Shown here piece after piece: positions 26,895 to 35,039 of a DNA stretch of 47,900 bases; positions within the stretch are counted from its first letter, which is position 1, and every line of letters starts with the position of its first letter. Below the pieces are notes generated by a model. The model was given only the letters and a program-made list of their open reading frames with translations. It did no database searches and was not told the origin of the DNA. The stretch comes from an uncultured Ruminococcus sp. (GTDB lineage Bacteria > Bacillota > Clostridia > Oscillospirales > Ruminococcaceae): NCBI GenBank assembly GCA_946413815.1, contig CAMKMD010000028.1, forward strand, positions 1 through 47,900. Reading direction: 5' to 3'. Made by a program: the position numbers and the translations under genes.

Positions 26895-27170
26895 ATGACT
26901 AAGACTGAACTGATCAACTCAATTTCTGAGAAGGCTAACTGCACAAAGAAGGATGCAGGCGCTGCTCTTGAGGCTACTCTCGCAGCTATCCAGGAAGCTC
27001 TTGTAAACGGTGATAAGGTTACAATCACAGGCTTCGGTACATTCGAGGTTCGTGAGAGAGGCGAAAAGACTGTTCTGAATCCCCAGACAAAGAAGAAGAT
27101 GGTTTGCCCTCCCAGCAAGGCTCCCGCTTTCAAGGCTGGCAGAGCTCTGAAGGACGCTGTTAATAAGTAA
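26895..27170 (+). CDS. hup: DNA-binding protein HU
   Basis: Histone-like, dimeric, bends and compacts DNA. The 91-residue protein has the family pattern MTKTELINSISEKANCTKKDA, then VTITGFGTFEVRERGEK and NPQTKKKMVCPPSKAPAFKAGRALK with the minor-groove-inserting proline arm. A strong GGAGG precedes the ATG. Codons are those of a highly expressed gene. Confidence 0.96.
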   Translation: MTKTELINSISEKANCTKKDAGAALEATLAAIQEALVNGDKVTITGFGTFEVRERGEKTVLNPQTKKKMVCPPSKAPAFKAGRALKDAVNK

Positions 27171-27194
27171 TCTGCGGTCATAAGACCGTTATTG

Positions 27195-27226
27195 CAGGGA
27201 CGGCAGATGCCGTCCCTGTTTCTGTA
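27195..27226 (+). terminator. Hairpin terminator after HU
   Basis: CAGGGACGGCA (27195-27205) pairs with 27208-27218 around two bases, followed by TTTCTGT. The short T-run suggests partial termination, letting some transcripts reach the S4 gene. Confidence 0.7.
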
Positions 27227-27242
27227 AGAAAGGATACCTGCT

Positions 27243-27485
27243 ATGAGACTGGATAAATATCTCAAGGTAACAAGACTGATAAAGCGCCGCACTGTAGCCA
27301 ATGAGGCCTGCGACGCTGAGAAGGTCATAGTAAACGGCAAGGCTGCAAGAGCATCCTACGACGTGAAGGTCGGCGATATCATCGAGATAAATATGGGCGC
27401 CCACCCGCTGAAGGTGAAAGTGCTCAGCGTCACCGAGCACGCCACCAAGGAGAACGCGGCTGATAATTATACTATTATAGGATGA
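27243..27485 (+). CDS. rqcP: S4-domain RNA-binding protein (RqcP/HslR-like)
   Basis: The 80-residue protein is a single S4 domain: MRLDKYLKVTRLIKRRTVANEACDAEKVIVNGKAARASYDVKVGD. RqcP (YabO) in Bacillus works with RqcH in ribosome-associated quality control, adding C-terminal Ala tails to stalled peptides. The position after mazG and HU matches yabO in Bacillota. A ribosome site GAAAGGA is present. The functional assignment rests on family and context. Confidence 0.88.
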   Translation: MRLDKYLKVTRLIKRRTVANEACDAEKVIVNGKAARASYDVKVGDIIEINMGAHPLKVKVLSVTEHATKENAADNYTIIG

Positions 27486-27690
27486 AAAAAGGGACTGCTT
27501 CATGCAGTCCCTTCAGTCTGTCAATAAACCTTACATTCACAAATAAGCGGGGCGATGTAGGCATCGCCCCCTACATTTTGCTATGGAGGAATCGGCGTTT
27601 GTAGGGGCGGATGCCCACATCCGCCCGCTTGACTTCTGCCATAACTGACTTTTTTGATAAGCTGAAGGGACTGCTTCATGCAGTCCCTTC
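27486..27690. repeat. Array of four stem-loops with part of the 49-base repeat
   Basis: Perfect hairpins lie at 27489-27513 (AAGGGACTGC), 27549-27570 (GGGGCGATG), 27605-27626 (GGGCGGATG) and 27666-27688 (GGGACTGC). The first and last share the sequence GGGACTGCTTCATGCAGTCCC. The first is a plausible terminator of rqcP, the last of the convergent epimerase. Between the third and fourth lies copy A of a 49-base element (27619-27667), also found at 36870-36918. No gene is visible. Confidence 0.8.
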
Positions 27691-27694
27691 TGTG

Positions 27695-28654
27695 TTACTT
27701 GGTATTGTGTATATCCCATCTGGGATTCGTCAACTTTGCGGCCTTTGTATGATCGAGCATATTGTTGTTCTCGAGCTTGGAAAGGTCGAGATAGCGGTAG
27801 TTGGTCTTGGCTTCCTTGTTGCCGAAGATCCCCTTCAGCTTGGAGATAGCGCCGCCCGGAGTTTTCTGGATGATGGCTCCGAGATGGTGATGCTCCTTCA
27901 TGAAGTTGATTATCTCTGCGGCTGTTACGAGCAGCTTGTCGCTTACGTTATATACTCCCGCATAGCTCATATCATCTGCATTCTTTACGTAGCAGAGCAT
28001 GAAGTCTACAAGGTTGTGTACGCAGCAGAACTGGAAGCCGTAATTTCCCTTTCCGTAAACGAACTTGGTGCCGTCCTTCGGATCAGTGATCTTTGCCACC
28101 AGGTTATCGGTGAAGTTGAGAGTATACACAGGTGAGTATCTGATGATACAGCACATGGTGTTGGGGTGCTGTTTCATCTCCTCAACGAGAGCCTTCTCGG
28201 AGTTATGCTTCATTACCGCATAATTCGTGGTGGGCTTGAGCTCGTTGTCCTCTCTGATAGGTTCTCTTGTCTTCGGGAAATCGTATACCTGATCCGTACT
28301 GAGCAGAATTATCTTGCCGACATCTTCTGTCATGGCATAGCGATAAATGAACTTATCGCACTCCTTGGCTATGCCCATTTCCTTATCTGTTATGATAGGC
28401 CCGAAATCATTGTCGACTGTACACGCCGCATGGATCAGAACGTTTATCTTGTTTTTCTCAAAGATCTCGGCAAATTTGTTCTTATCTGTAGGCTCGCACG
28501 CAATGAAGCTGTAGTGCAGCTTGCCAACGTTATATCCGCACTCCTCACGATCCACTGCGATGACCTCACAGCCCTTCTTCAGCAATCCTGAGCAGATATG
28601 CTGACCAATAAGACCGCAGCCGCCTGTAACAAGGACCTTCTGCATTTCGTCCAT
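27695..28654 (-). CDS. NAD(P)-dependent epimerase/dehydratase (SDR family)
   Basis: The 319-residue extended SDR protein has the nucleotide-binding VLVTGGCGLIGQHIC at the start, the acidic DREE after the second strand, ILLSTDQVYDF, and a YAVMKHNSE motif giving the catalytic Y-x-x-x-K. It resembles nucleotide-sugar epimerases and RmlD-like reductases. The ATG at 28654 follows AAGGAGG; a frame eight codons longer is unlikely. It is a single-gene unit. The sugar substrate is unknown. Confidence 0.87.
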   Translation of the reverse strand: MDEMQKVLVTGGCGLIGQHICSGLLKKGCEVIAVDREECGYNVGKLHYSFIACEPTDKNKFAEIFEKNKINVLIHAACTVDNDFGPIITDKEMGIAKECDKFIYRYAMTEDVGKIILLSTDQVYDFPKTREPIREDNELKPTTNYAVMKHNSEKALVEEMKQHPNTMCCIIRYSPVYTLNFTDNLVAKITDPKDGTKFVYGKGNYGFQFCCVHNLVDFMLCYVKNADDMSYAGVYNVSDKLLVTAAEIINFMKEHHHLGAIIQKTPGGAISKLKGIFGNKEAKTNYRYLDLSKLENNNMLDHTKAAKLTNPRWDIHNTK

Positions 28655-28737
28655 GCTCACGCCTCCTTTTCCGGACACAGCACGTTCTAAGCCGGTATGT
28701 CCTGCTTCAATAATTATGAATAGTATATTTTGATAGT

Positions 28738-28766
28738 ATTATATCACATTTCGCCGGTAATTGCAA
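28738..28766 (-). promoter_or_regulatory. Promoter of the epimerase gene
   Basis: On the minus strand TTGCAA (28761-28766) and TATAAT (28738-28743) are 17 bases apart; the leader is about 75 bases. Confidence 0.8.
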
Positions 28767-28813
28767 GAATGTCACCCGATGTTAGCTAAGCGCAACAGGC
28801 TCTGATCTCGTTA

Positions 28814-30202
28814 TCAGCCGTTTGCCTCATCAACAAATGTCTGAACAGTTGAATTGATGGTATCAAAGGTCTCGCTCCACTGTACGCCCTGCTTGGCGGC
28901 AGCTCTGAGCTGCTGATCGAGCAGATCACCGCAGTCCTTGGATACGCCGGCAGTGAAATCGAAGAAGGTGTTCTCCTCCGCGAGATCCTGCATCTCATGC
29001 TGCATATCTACCATTTCGTCAGTCCAGCCGTAGTCCTCACGGAACTGCTTGTCGGCGAGATCGCCGGTAGTCTCATCGAGTATCACAAAACGCTTGCAGT
29101 CAAGATATCTTGCAACGCCCTCAGGATTCTTTCCGCCGTTTACCATGGTATATGCCTCCATACCAACGGGGATATAATGTGCATCAGCCTTGGGATCCTT
29201 CGGCATGGGTACGAAGAATGCGTCCTCGCCGTAGGTGCTCTGCCATGCAGACTTCTCCTTGTAGAGCTCATAGAGTCCTACTGGATAGAACAGCACCTTA
29301 CCCTCGCCTACGTACTCAGGATGAGAATCCCAGCCGTAGTCGCCTACGCCGAGAGCCACACAGCCCGAAGTATTCAGATCGTAAAGCCAGTTCTGCACTC
29401 TCTCCATTGCCGGATCAGCAAGATTGTTCACCAGCTTGCCGTTCTCCATACCTATGGCAGGAACACCGGTGGTATTCATAAGCGCAAACTCGAACCACCA
29501 GCCCTCAAGGCCGTAGTGCTGCTTTGCAGGATCCACGTAGCTCTTCAGCATCTTTGTGAAGGCATCCCAGTCCCATTCGCCGCGCTTGTACAGATCAGCC
29601 GGATCCTCAAGGCCGGCCTCCTGTATGGTCTTGCGGTTGTATACACAGGCCACCTTGTCTCCGACAGCCTGTGTCACTATCATATAATGCTTGCCGTTCC
29701 ATTCGAGCCCGTCATTTATATCCTTAACATCCTCCCACAGCGGTGAGCTGAAGTCGATATAATCGTCAACAGGTACGAACATATCCTGTATCGCGCCCTT
29801 AGGGAAGGCATCGCCGTCGTTTGCTGCGAAGAAATCCGGACTGTCTCCGCTGGAGATCAGTGTGGACAGCTTCTCATAGCGATTCTCCCAGGTACACTTT
29901 ATCCATTCTATCTTTCCGCCGTACTTTTCCTCAAATGTGACAAGCTCCGTCGGCTTGTTCTTGCCGGTAGCATCAGGGTTAATATCCCATGTGGCCAGCC
30001 ATTTGACCGTCTTGTTTTCAAGCTCTGTATCAGGGAGCAGATCTGACTCTGCAGCTGCCTGATTCACAGCATCCCTCACCTCTGAGGTAACATCCTTGTC
30101 GTAGACCGGTTCGGAGGAAGATCCCCCTCCGCAGGCTGTAAGCAACGGCGCAGATACTGCAACAAGCAGCAGTGCCGAAATAAACGCCCTTGATCTTTTC
30201 AT
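28814..30202 (-). CDS. ABC transporter extracellular solute-binding lipoprotein (sugar type)
   Basis: The 462-residue product starts at the ATG at 30202, after AAGGAG. It has a lipoprotein signal peptide ending APLLTACGGG (lipidated Cys near 24). The mature part is a family 1 solute-binding protein with VKWLATWDINPDATG near its start, a large lobe with Trp-rich segments (GLEGWWFEF, YGWDSHPEYV), and the C-terminal helix NSTVQTFVDEANG. The family usually binds oligosaccharides. No permease or ATPase gene is adjacent, so it is an orphan here and must work with a transporter encoded elsewhere, or as a sensor component. Confidence 0.88.
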   Translation of the reverse strand: MKRSRAFISALLLVAVSAPLLTACGGGSSSEPVYDKDVTSEVRDAVNQAAAESDLLPDTELENKTVKWLATWDINPDATGKNKPTELVTFEEKYGGKIEWIKCTWENRYEKLSTLISSGDSPDFFAANDGDAFPKGAIQDMFVPVDDYIDFSSPLWEDVKDINDGLEWNGKHYMIVTQAVGDKVACVYNRKTIQEAGLEDPADLYKRGEWDWDAFTKMLKSYVDPAKQHYGLEGWWFEFALMNTTGVPAIGMENGKLVNNLADPAMERVQNWLYDLNTSGCVALGVGDYGWDSHPEYVGEGKVLFYPVGLYELYKEKSAWQSTYGEDAFFVPMPKDPKADAHYIPVGMEAYTMVNGGKNPEGVARYLDCKRFVILDETTGDLADKQFREDYGWTDEMVDMQHEMQDLAEENTFFDFTAGVSKDCGDLLDQQLRAAAKQGVQWSETFDTINSTVQTFVDEANG

Positions 30203-30298
30203 GCTCAATACTCCTTTTTTATCCTGTTTCCCTCCCGCGCTTGCTAAGCAAGCCCGGTTTACACCCGTTAATGCACATACTTTCTGTATTGTATCATT

Positions 30299-30328
30299 AT
30301 TATACCATTTTTCCGTCCTAAAAGTCAA
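30299..30328 (-). promoter_or_regulatory. Promoter of the solute-binding protein gene
   Basis: On the minus strand TTGACT (30323-30328) and TATAAT (30299-30304) are 18 bases apart, giving a leader of about 90 bases. Confidence 0.75.
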
Positions 30329-30528
30329 TAATCAAAATCAATATAATTTCAGCAGATTTATGGTTAATTTGCTGTGCAGGGCTTGCGATTCTGTCAAATT
30401 TGTATATAAATGGAACGTTGATTATCACCTGCCGCAATTCACTTTTCCGCAGCAATAAAGTTGTTTTGTCAAAATGTCCAAATATGAACCCTGTAATATG
30501 TCATACTGTTAGAATTTTCTGAAAATGC
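30329..30528. other. A/T-rich divergent spacer
   Basis: Part of the 394-base gap between divergent genes (30203-30596). Besides the two promoters I see no gene, terminator or clear repeat; the sequence is A/T-rich throughout. Confidence 0.6.
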
Positions 30529-30557
30529 GTGACAATTCTGTACTGTTGTGATATAAT
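30529..30557 (+). promoter_or_regulatory. Promoter of the carboxypeptidase/two-component operon
   Basis: GTGACA (30529-30534) and TATAAT (30552-30557) are 17 bases apart on the plus strand, about 40 bases before the ATG. Confidence 0.75.
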
Positions 30558-30596
30558 TTAAGTATAGGTTTTACATATTGGAAGGCGGGATTAACG

Positions 30597-31826
30597 ATGG
30601 ATAATAACAATAACGGAAACAACACAAATCCGGAGGATGAGAAGTATTCGGCAGAATTCACAGTAATGAAGGAAGATCCCGACGGCGGATATTCTGCTCC
30701 ACCGCCCCCGGCACCTGTCCGTACACAGCAGGCTCCGAGACCGAGAAAGAGAGTTACAAAGGAAATGGCACGCAGGCGTCAGCTCGGTGCTGTTATAATC
30801 GTATTCACAATACTTATCCTTATCCTGAGCGCCTGTGCAAAGGCCTGCCACAAGGATGATGAAGGCGAAGGCGGAAAGGGCGGCAAGAAGACACCGTCAG
30901 AGACAACTACCTCCGCTATGACTGAGGCACCGACACAGGAAACAGTTACCGAGGCAGCTACAGAACCTCCTACGGAAGCTCCCACAGAGGCTCCGGATAA
31001 CTCAAACGTAAAGCTCACCACCCGTGAGATATTCCTTGACAACGTAGGAGATGTAGGCATCTCCATCATACAGGTATACCCCAACGGCTCCACCGAAAGG
31101 AACGAGGTCTGGAGATCATCAGACGAGAACATCGCAACGGTAGATCCCAAGGGCTACATCACCGCGAAGGCTCCGGGCGAATGCTACATTATCCTGAGCT
31201 TCGACAACAACCCGAACATAGAGATCGAAATCAAGGTCTCTGTTGCAGACGGTGCAGAAAGTACCGGAAATATGGCTGCGGCGCCTATGCACGCCGCTCC
31301 TGCTCCGGCTGTATATTCTAACGAAGGACTCCATTATATCGATGGAGTCCTCGTTGCTAATAAGGAGTATACCCTCCCGGAGGACTTTGCCCCCGGCCTC
31401 GACCCGACAGCAGAAGCACAGTTCAACGCTCTCTGCGCCGCCGCCGCAGAGGAGGGATACTCCATATATATGGGCTCAAACTACCGCAGCTATGAAGAAC
31501 AGCAGGAGCTGAGGAACAACTTCATCAACTGGTACGGTCAGGAGTATGCCGACAACTACGCTGCTCTCCCCGGCGAATCCGAGCATCAGACCGGTCTCGC
31601 CATAGACTGCGCCAGCTATTCAGGCACCTTCAGCGAGACGCAGGAGGCTGTATGGCTCGCAGACCATGCACATGAGTACGGCTTCATCATACGCTATCCC
31701 GCCGGCAAGGAGGACAAGACGGGCTTTCAGTACGAAGCCTGGCATATCCGCTATGTAGGCACACGGATAGCTGAGGAGATATACAAGAGCGGTCAGTGCC
31801 TTGAGGAATACCTCGGGATATCCTGA
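30597..31826 (+). CDS. Membrane-anchored D,D-carboxypeptidase, VanY/M15B family
   Basis: Trims D-Ala from peptidoglycan stem peptides outside the cell. The 409-residue product has a cytosolic Pro/Lys-rich start, one membrane helix (about 62-80, VIIVFTILILILSA), a Thr/Glu/Pro linker, a BIG2-like Ig domain (about 140-220) and the peptidase domain. The zinc ligands are H330 and D337 in SEHQTGLAID and H383 in WHIRYVG. The cysteines just after the helix are not in a lipobox context. The response regulator starts 14 bases after the stop, so the enzyme and the two-component system form one operon. Confidence 0.9.
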   Translation: MDNNNNGNNTNPEDEKYSAEFTVMKEDPDGGYSAPPPPAPVRTQQAPRPRKRVTKEMARRRQLGAVIIVFTILILILSACAKACHKDDEGEGGKGGKKTPSETTTSAMTEAPTQETVTEAATEPPTEAPTEAPDNSNVKLTTREIFLDNVGDVGISIIQVYPNGSTERNEVWRSSDENIATVDPKGYITAKAPGECYIILSFDNNPNIEIEIKVSVADGAESTGNMAAAPMHAAPAPAVYSNEGLHYIDGVLVANKEYTLPEDFAPGLDPTAEAQFNALCAAAAEEGYSIYMGSNYRSYEEQQELRNNFINWYGQEYADNYAALPGESEHQTGLAIDCASYSGTFSETQEAVWLADHAHEYGFIIRYPAGKEDKTGFQYEAWHIRYVGTRIAEEIYKSGQCLEEYLGIS

Positions 31827-31840
31827 GAAAGGAGAGAACT

Positions 31841-32512
31841 ATGATATATCTTCTTGAAGACGACAGCGGCATCCGCAGCCTTGTGCTCTATGCCCTAAAC
31901 AACTCCGGTCTCCCGGCAGAGGGCTTCGAGACCCCCTCGGAATTCTATGAGGCTCTCGGCAGGCAGATACCGGAGCTCCTTCTGCTCGATATCATGCTGC
32001 CGGAGGAGGACGGTCTCTCCATACTGCGCAGGCTCCGCAGCTCGCCTGCCACAAGGAAGCTGCCCATAATCATGCTCACCGCAAAGGGAACGGAGTACGA
32101 CAAGGTCGCCGGACTCGACAGCGGCGCCGATGACTACGTTACCAAACCCTTCGGAGCCATGGAGCTCATATCTCGTGTCCGTGCGCTGCTCAGGCGTTCT
32201 GCCCCCTCTGATGAGGAGGTCAGCATCGGCGGGCTCTCCGTGATACCCGAACGCAGGGAAGTCACAGCAGACGGCAGCCCCGTAACACTGACTATGAAGG
32301 AATTCGACCTTCTGCTCCTGCTTATGCGCAACAAGGGCAGAGTATACTCCCGTGACGAGCTGCTCAGCGAGGTATGGGGCTACGATTTCAAGGGCGAGAG
32401 CCGCACCGTTGACGTGCATATCCGTACTCTCCGTGCCAAGCTCGGCGGCTGCGGAGAGCTTATACAGACAGTACGCGGCGTCGGCTACAGGATAGGAGAG
32501 TATAATGACTAA
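31841..32512 (+). CDS. OmpR/PhoB-family response regulator
   Basis: The 223-residue regulator has a receiver domain with acidic pocket ED at 6-7, phosphorylated D50 in LLLLDIMLP, T80 and K102 (TKPF). It is followed by a winged-helix DNA-binding domain (about 128-222; LTMKEFDLLLLLMRNKGRVYSRDELL... and RTVDVHIRTLRAKL). Proteins of this family bind direct repeats spaced about 10-11 bases. The kinase gene overlaps its end by eight bases. AAAGGAG precedes the ATG. Confidence 0.94.
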   Translation: MIYLLEDDSGIRSLVLYALNNSGLPAEGFETPSEFYEALGRQIPELLLLDIMLPEEDGLSILRRLRSSPATRKLPIIMLTAKGTEYDKVAGLDSGADDYVTKPFGAMELISRVRALLRRSAPSDEEVSIGGLSVIPERREVTADGSPVTLTMKEFDLLLLLMRNKGRVYSRDELLSEVWGYDFKGESRTVDVHIRTLRAKLGGCGELIQTVRGVGYRIGEYND

Positions 32513-34160
32513 GCGGATATTCACTGCCCTTATAGTCTTCTCGACTGCCGCTGCTCTTGCTGCAATGTCTCTTATAACTCTGCTTCTGAACCGTTTCTCA
32601 ACAGAGCGCTCGGCGGAGGAGCTCCGGGATTCCTGTACCCTCATCGCTGCTGCCGTTGAACAGACCGGCGGTGACTACCTGAGAAGAACAGATTTCGGCA
32701 AGAAGCGTGTCACCTGGATACTTCCCGGCGGCAAGGTCATATTCGATTCTGAAGCTAACCCCGGAAGGCTTGGCAATCATGCCGACCGCTCGGAGGTCAC
32801 AGAAGCCTTTGTCAAGGGCCGCGGCAGTTCCCGGAGATATTCCACGACGACGATGGACACGACCCTGAACTATGCCATAAGGCTCAGCGACGGCTCTGTA
32901 CTCCGTGTATCAGGCGCACATCCGTCCTTCATGCGGCAGCTCAGCACAGTATCCGCCCCCATGCTCAGTCTCCTGATGATAACCGGCGTCCTCTCGCTGC
33001 TGTATGCCTTCTTCTCTACGAAGAGGATACTGAAACCGATAAACGATATCGACCTCGACCACCCGGATATACGCCGCAGCTACAGCGAGCTCACTCCCCT
33101 GCTCACCAAGCTCCGTACACAGAACGGCATGGTCAGCAGGCAGATGGAGGAACTCCGCCAGAGCCGTGACCAGTTCTCCCTCATCACTGAGAGTATGGAC
33201 GAAGGCTTCATCATCGCCGACCCGAAGACGAATATACTCGCCTGCAACTCTGCTGCATTCCGGCTTCTCGGGGCAGAGGCCATGCCGGAGGGAAACCGCC
33301 ATACCATCTTTTCCCTTAACCGTTCCGACGGATTCCGCAAGTGCATACTCAACGCAATGGGCGGAGTCAGCTCACGCTGCATACTCCCGGGCGGCAAGGG
33401 CGAGTGTGAGATCATAGCTAATCCGGTAAATACTCCCGATTCCCTCTCCGGTATCGTCGTGCTCGTATTCGACGTCACGGAAAGGCGGCAGCTTGAAACA
33501 ATGCGCCGTGAGTTCACCTCCAATGTCTCCCATGAGCTGAAAACTCCCCTGACTGTTATCTACGGCAGCGCTGATATGCTCGCCGGAGGCCTCGTAAAGC
33601 CGGAGGACGTTGCCGATTTCGGCAGCTCCATCCGCAGTGAGGCCGACCGCCTCATCAAACTGATAGAGGATATCGTCTCCCTGTCCAAGCTTGACGAGGA
33701 CAGAGTGACCGAGCACGAGGACGTTGACCTCTATGAGCTTGCCGGCGAAGTCCTCCGCAGACTCAGCCCGCAGGCCGAGAAGAAAAACGTTACCTGTCTG
33801 CTGTCCGGCAGCAAGGTGGTATACAACGGCAGCCGTACCATACTCGACGAGATAATCACCAACCTTTGCAGCAACGCCATAAAGTATAACAAGGAGGGCG
33901 GGATCGTCGAGATAAAGACAGGCCAGTCCGGCGGCAAGACCACCATAACCGTCAGCGATACCGGCATAGGCATCGCCCCCGCCAATCTCAAACGCATATT
34001 CGAACGCTTCTACCGCGCCGACAAGAGCCGTTCAAGGAAGATAGAGGGAACAGGCCTCGGTCTCTCCATAGTAAAGCACGGCGCAGAATACCACGGCGGA
34101 ACCGTATCTGCAGAAAGCACCCCCGGCAAGGGAAGCATATTCACAGTCACGCTCCCATAA
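32505..34160 (+). CDS. PhoR-type sensor histidine kinase
   Basis: The 551-residue membrane kinase has two membrane helices (about 8-28 and 150-168) around an extracellular sensor of about 120 residues. These are followed by a linker, a PAS domain (about 220-320), a HisKA domain with phospho-accepting H343 in SNVSHELKTPL, and an ATPase domain with N-box NLCSNAIKYN, G1 DTGIGIA and G2 GTGLGLSIVKHG. The architecture is that of PhoR/WalK-like kinases without an obvious HAMP domain. The outer sensor has no recognised domain. Its partner is the overlapping regulator gene; linkage to the carboxypeptidase suggests a cell-envelope signal. Confidence 0.93.
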   Translation: MTKRIFTALIVFSTAAALAAMSLITLLLNRFSTERSAEELRDSCTLIAAAVEQTGGDYLRRTDFGKKRVTWILPGGKVIFDSEANPGRLGNHADRSEVTEAFVKGRGSSRRYSTTTMDTTLNYAIRLSDGSVLRVSGAHPSFMRQLSTVSAPMLSLLMITGVLSLLYAFFSTKRILKPINDIDLDHPDIRRSYSELTPLLTKLRTQNGMVSRQMEELRQSRDQFSLITESMDEGFIIADPKTNILACNSAAFRLLGAEAMPEGNRHTIFSLNRSDGFRKCILNAMGGVSSRCILPGGKGECEIIANPVNTPDSLSGIVVLVFDVTERRQLETMRREFTSNVSHELKTPLTVIYGSADMLAGGLVKPEDVADFGSSIRSEADRLIKLIEDIVSLSKLDEDRVTEHEDVDLYELAGEVLRRLSPQAEKKNVTCLLSGSKVVYNGSRTILDEIITNLCSNAIKYNKEGGIVEIKTGQSGGKTTITVSDTGIGIAPANLKRIFERFYRADKSRSRKIEGTGLGLSIVKHGAEYHGGTVSAESTPGKGSIFTVTLP

Positions 34161-34393
34161 AGTACAATGCACGTACAGCAGTCTTTACGCATCTTATTGA
34201 GGAAAACCCTTTTGAAAAAGGGTTTTCCTCAAACTCCTTTCCGAAAACTTCCAGCTAATTTTGCCCCCATAGGTCAAAGACCTATGGGGGCAAAATTCAT
34301 TGAAAGTCTTTGGAAGGGGGTACGGGGGATAACCTTTCCTCAGAAAGGTTTCCCCCGATAGTACGTAAAAGCTGCTGTACGTGCATTGTACTT
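34160..34393. repeat. Palindromic element with 22-base terminal inverted repeats (MITE/REP-like)
   Basis: The outer arms 34160-34181 and 34372-34393 are perfect 22-base inverted repeats starting AAGTACAATGCACGTACAGC. Inside are three more hairpins: a 17-bp perfect stem at 34197-34213/34216-34232, a 19-bp perfect stem at 34257-34275/34279-34297 (AATTTTGCCCCCATAGGTC), and GGGGGAT-AACCTTTC with its complement at 34324-34356. The element fills the whole gap between two convergent genes and touches both stop codons. It encodes no protein. It may act as a strong bidirectional terminator, or be a mobile non-autonomous element. Confidence 0.85.
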
Positions 34394-34919
34394 ATCTTCT
34401 TCGTGGGCGCATGATACCGCCGACTGCCGCGGCTGCGCCTGTTACCTTTGGCACGCAGAGCTCGAGCACCGCACAGTACTTGTCTATCACGGTAATGACT
34501 ACGGTCTCGCGGTACTTCGGCAGAGGCCTTGTCACAGGCCACATATGCTTCTCTATCATATCCCGTTCCCTGCTGCTGAGCTCCGTTACCTCTCCGGCGT
34601 TGCGGAGTGCCACATCAGCGTGGTTGGCGCTGTGCCTGAGCTGCCCCTTGATACGTGAAGAGTTGTACTCCTTCCTGTCATAGTAGAACAGGTCATGGAG
34701 GAGCCCTGCACGCGCTGCACCTCTGCTGTCGAGCCGCAGCTTCCGGCAGACCAGATAGCTGTAGTATGACACGTTCACGCAGTGCTGGAAACGTGTGGTG
34801 CAGATATGATGTGTTATGTCCTTCAGCGGATCAAGTCTGCTGTCGGTAATTATATCGCTGACACAGCTGTAGTAGCTGCTGTCTGAAAGCTCCTTGCGGG
34901 AGCAGATAGCCTTTAACAA
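34392..34919 (-). CDS. HD-domain phosphohydrolase-like protein with TTG start
   Basis: The 175-residue protein has an HD-superfamily metal site: FQHCVNVSYYSYLVCRKL, then GLLHDLFYYDR, then HSANHADVALRN, with a final DKYCAVLELC segment. The start is a TTG at 34917-34919, eight bases after AAGGAG; no ATG fits. HD proteins of this kind hydrolyse nucleotides or other phosphate esters; the substrate is unknown. Its C-terminal codons lie inside the right arm of the palindromic element, so the protein end (IMRPRRR) may have been changed by its insertion. Confidence 0.82.
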   Translation of the reverse strand: MLKAICSRKELSDSSYYSCVSDIITDSRLDPLKDITHHICTTRFQHCVNVSYYSYLVCRKLRLDSRGAARAGLLHDLFYYDRKEYNSSRIKGQLRHSANHADVALRNAGEVTELSSRERDMIEKHMWPVTRPLPKYRETVVITVIDKYCAVLELCVPKVTGAAAAVGGIMRPRRR

Positions 34920-35009
34920 TTGAGCCGCTCCTTTTTGTTACTCGGTGATATCCACCTATGCTCATTATACTACATATCGCCGGATTTTTCAATAGGCGCG
35001 GCTCAATTG
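34917..35009. promoter_or_regulatory. 12-base inverted repeat bracketing the HD-gene promoter
   Basis: CAATTGAGCCGC at 34917-34928 is matched exactly by its complement at 34998-35009. Between the arms lie -35 TTGAAA (34987-34992) and -10 TATAAT (34964-34969, spacer 17) on the minus strand. One arm overlaps the TTG start codon, the other lies just upstream of the -35 box. It could be a paired operator or the footprint of an insertion. Confidence 0.65.
34964..34992 (-). promoter_or_regulatory. Promoter of the HD-domain gene
   Basis: On the minus strand TTGAAA and TATAAT are separated by exactly 17 bases, about 45 bases before the TTG start. Confidence 0.8.
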
Positions 35010-35039
35010 CTTATTTTTCCGCAAAATGCAGAAATTGCA

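Noticed and set aside
30597..34160. Vancomycin-resistance operon
   Set aside because: A VanY-like enzyme and a two-component system are present, but no ligase, dehydrogenase or dipeptidase genes of the van type.
34160..34393. Insertion sequence with transposase
   Set aside because: The element is only 234 bases and encodes no protein; it is at most a non-autonomous element.
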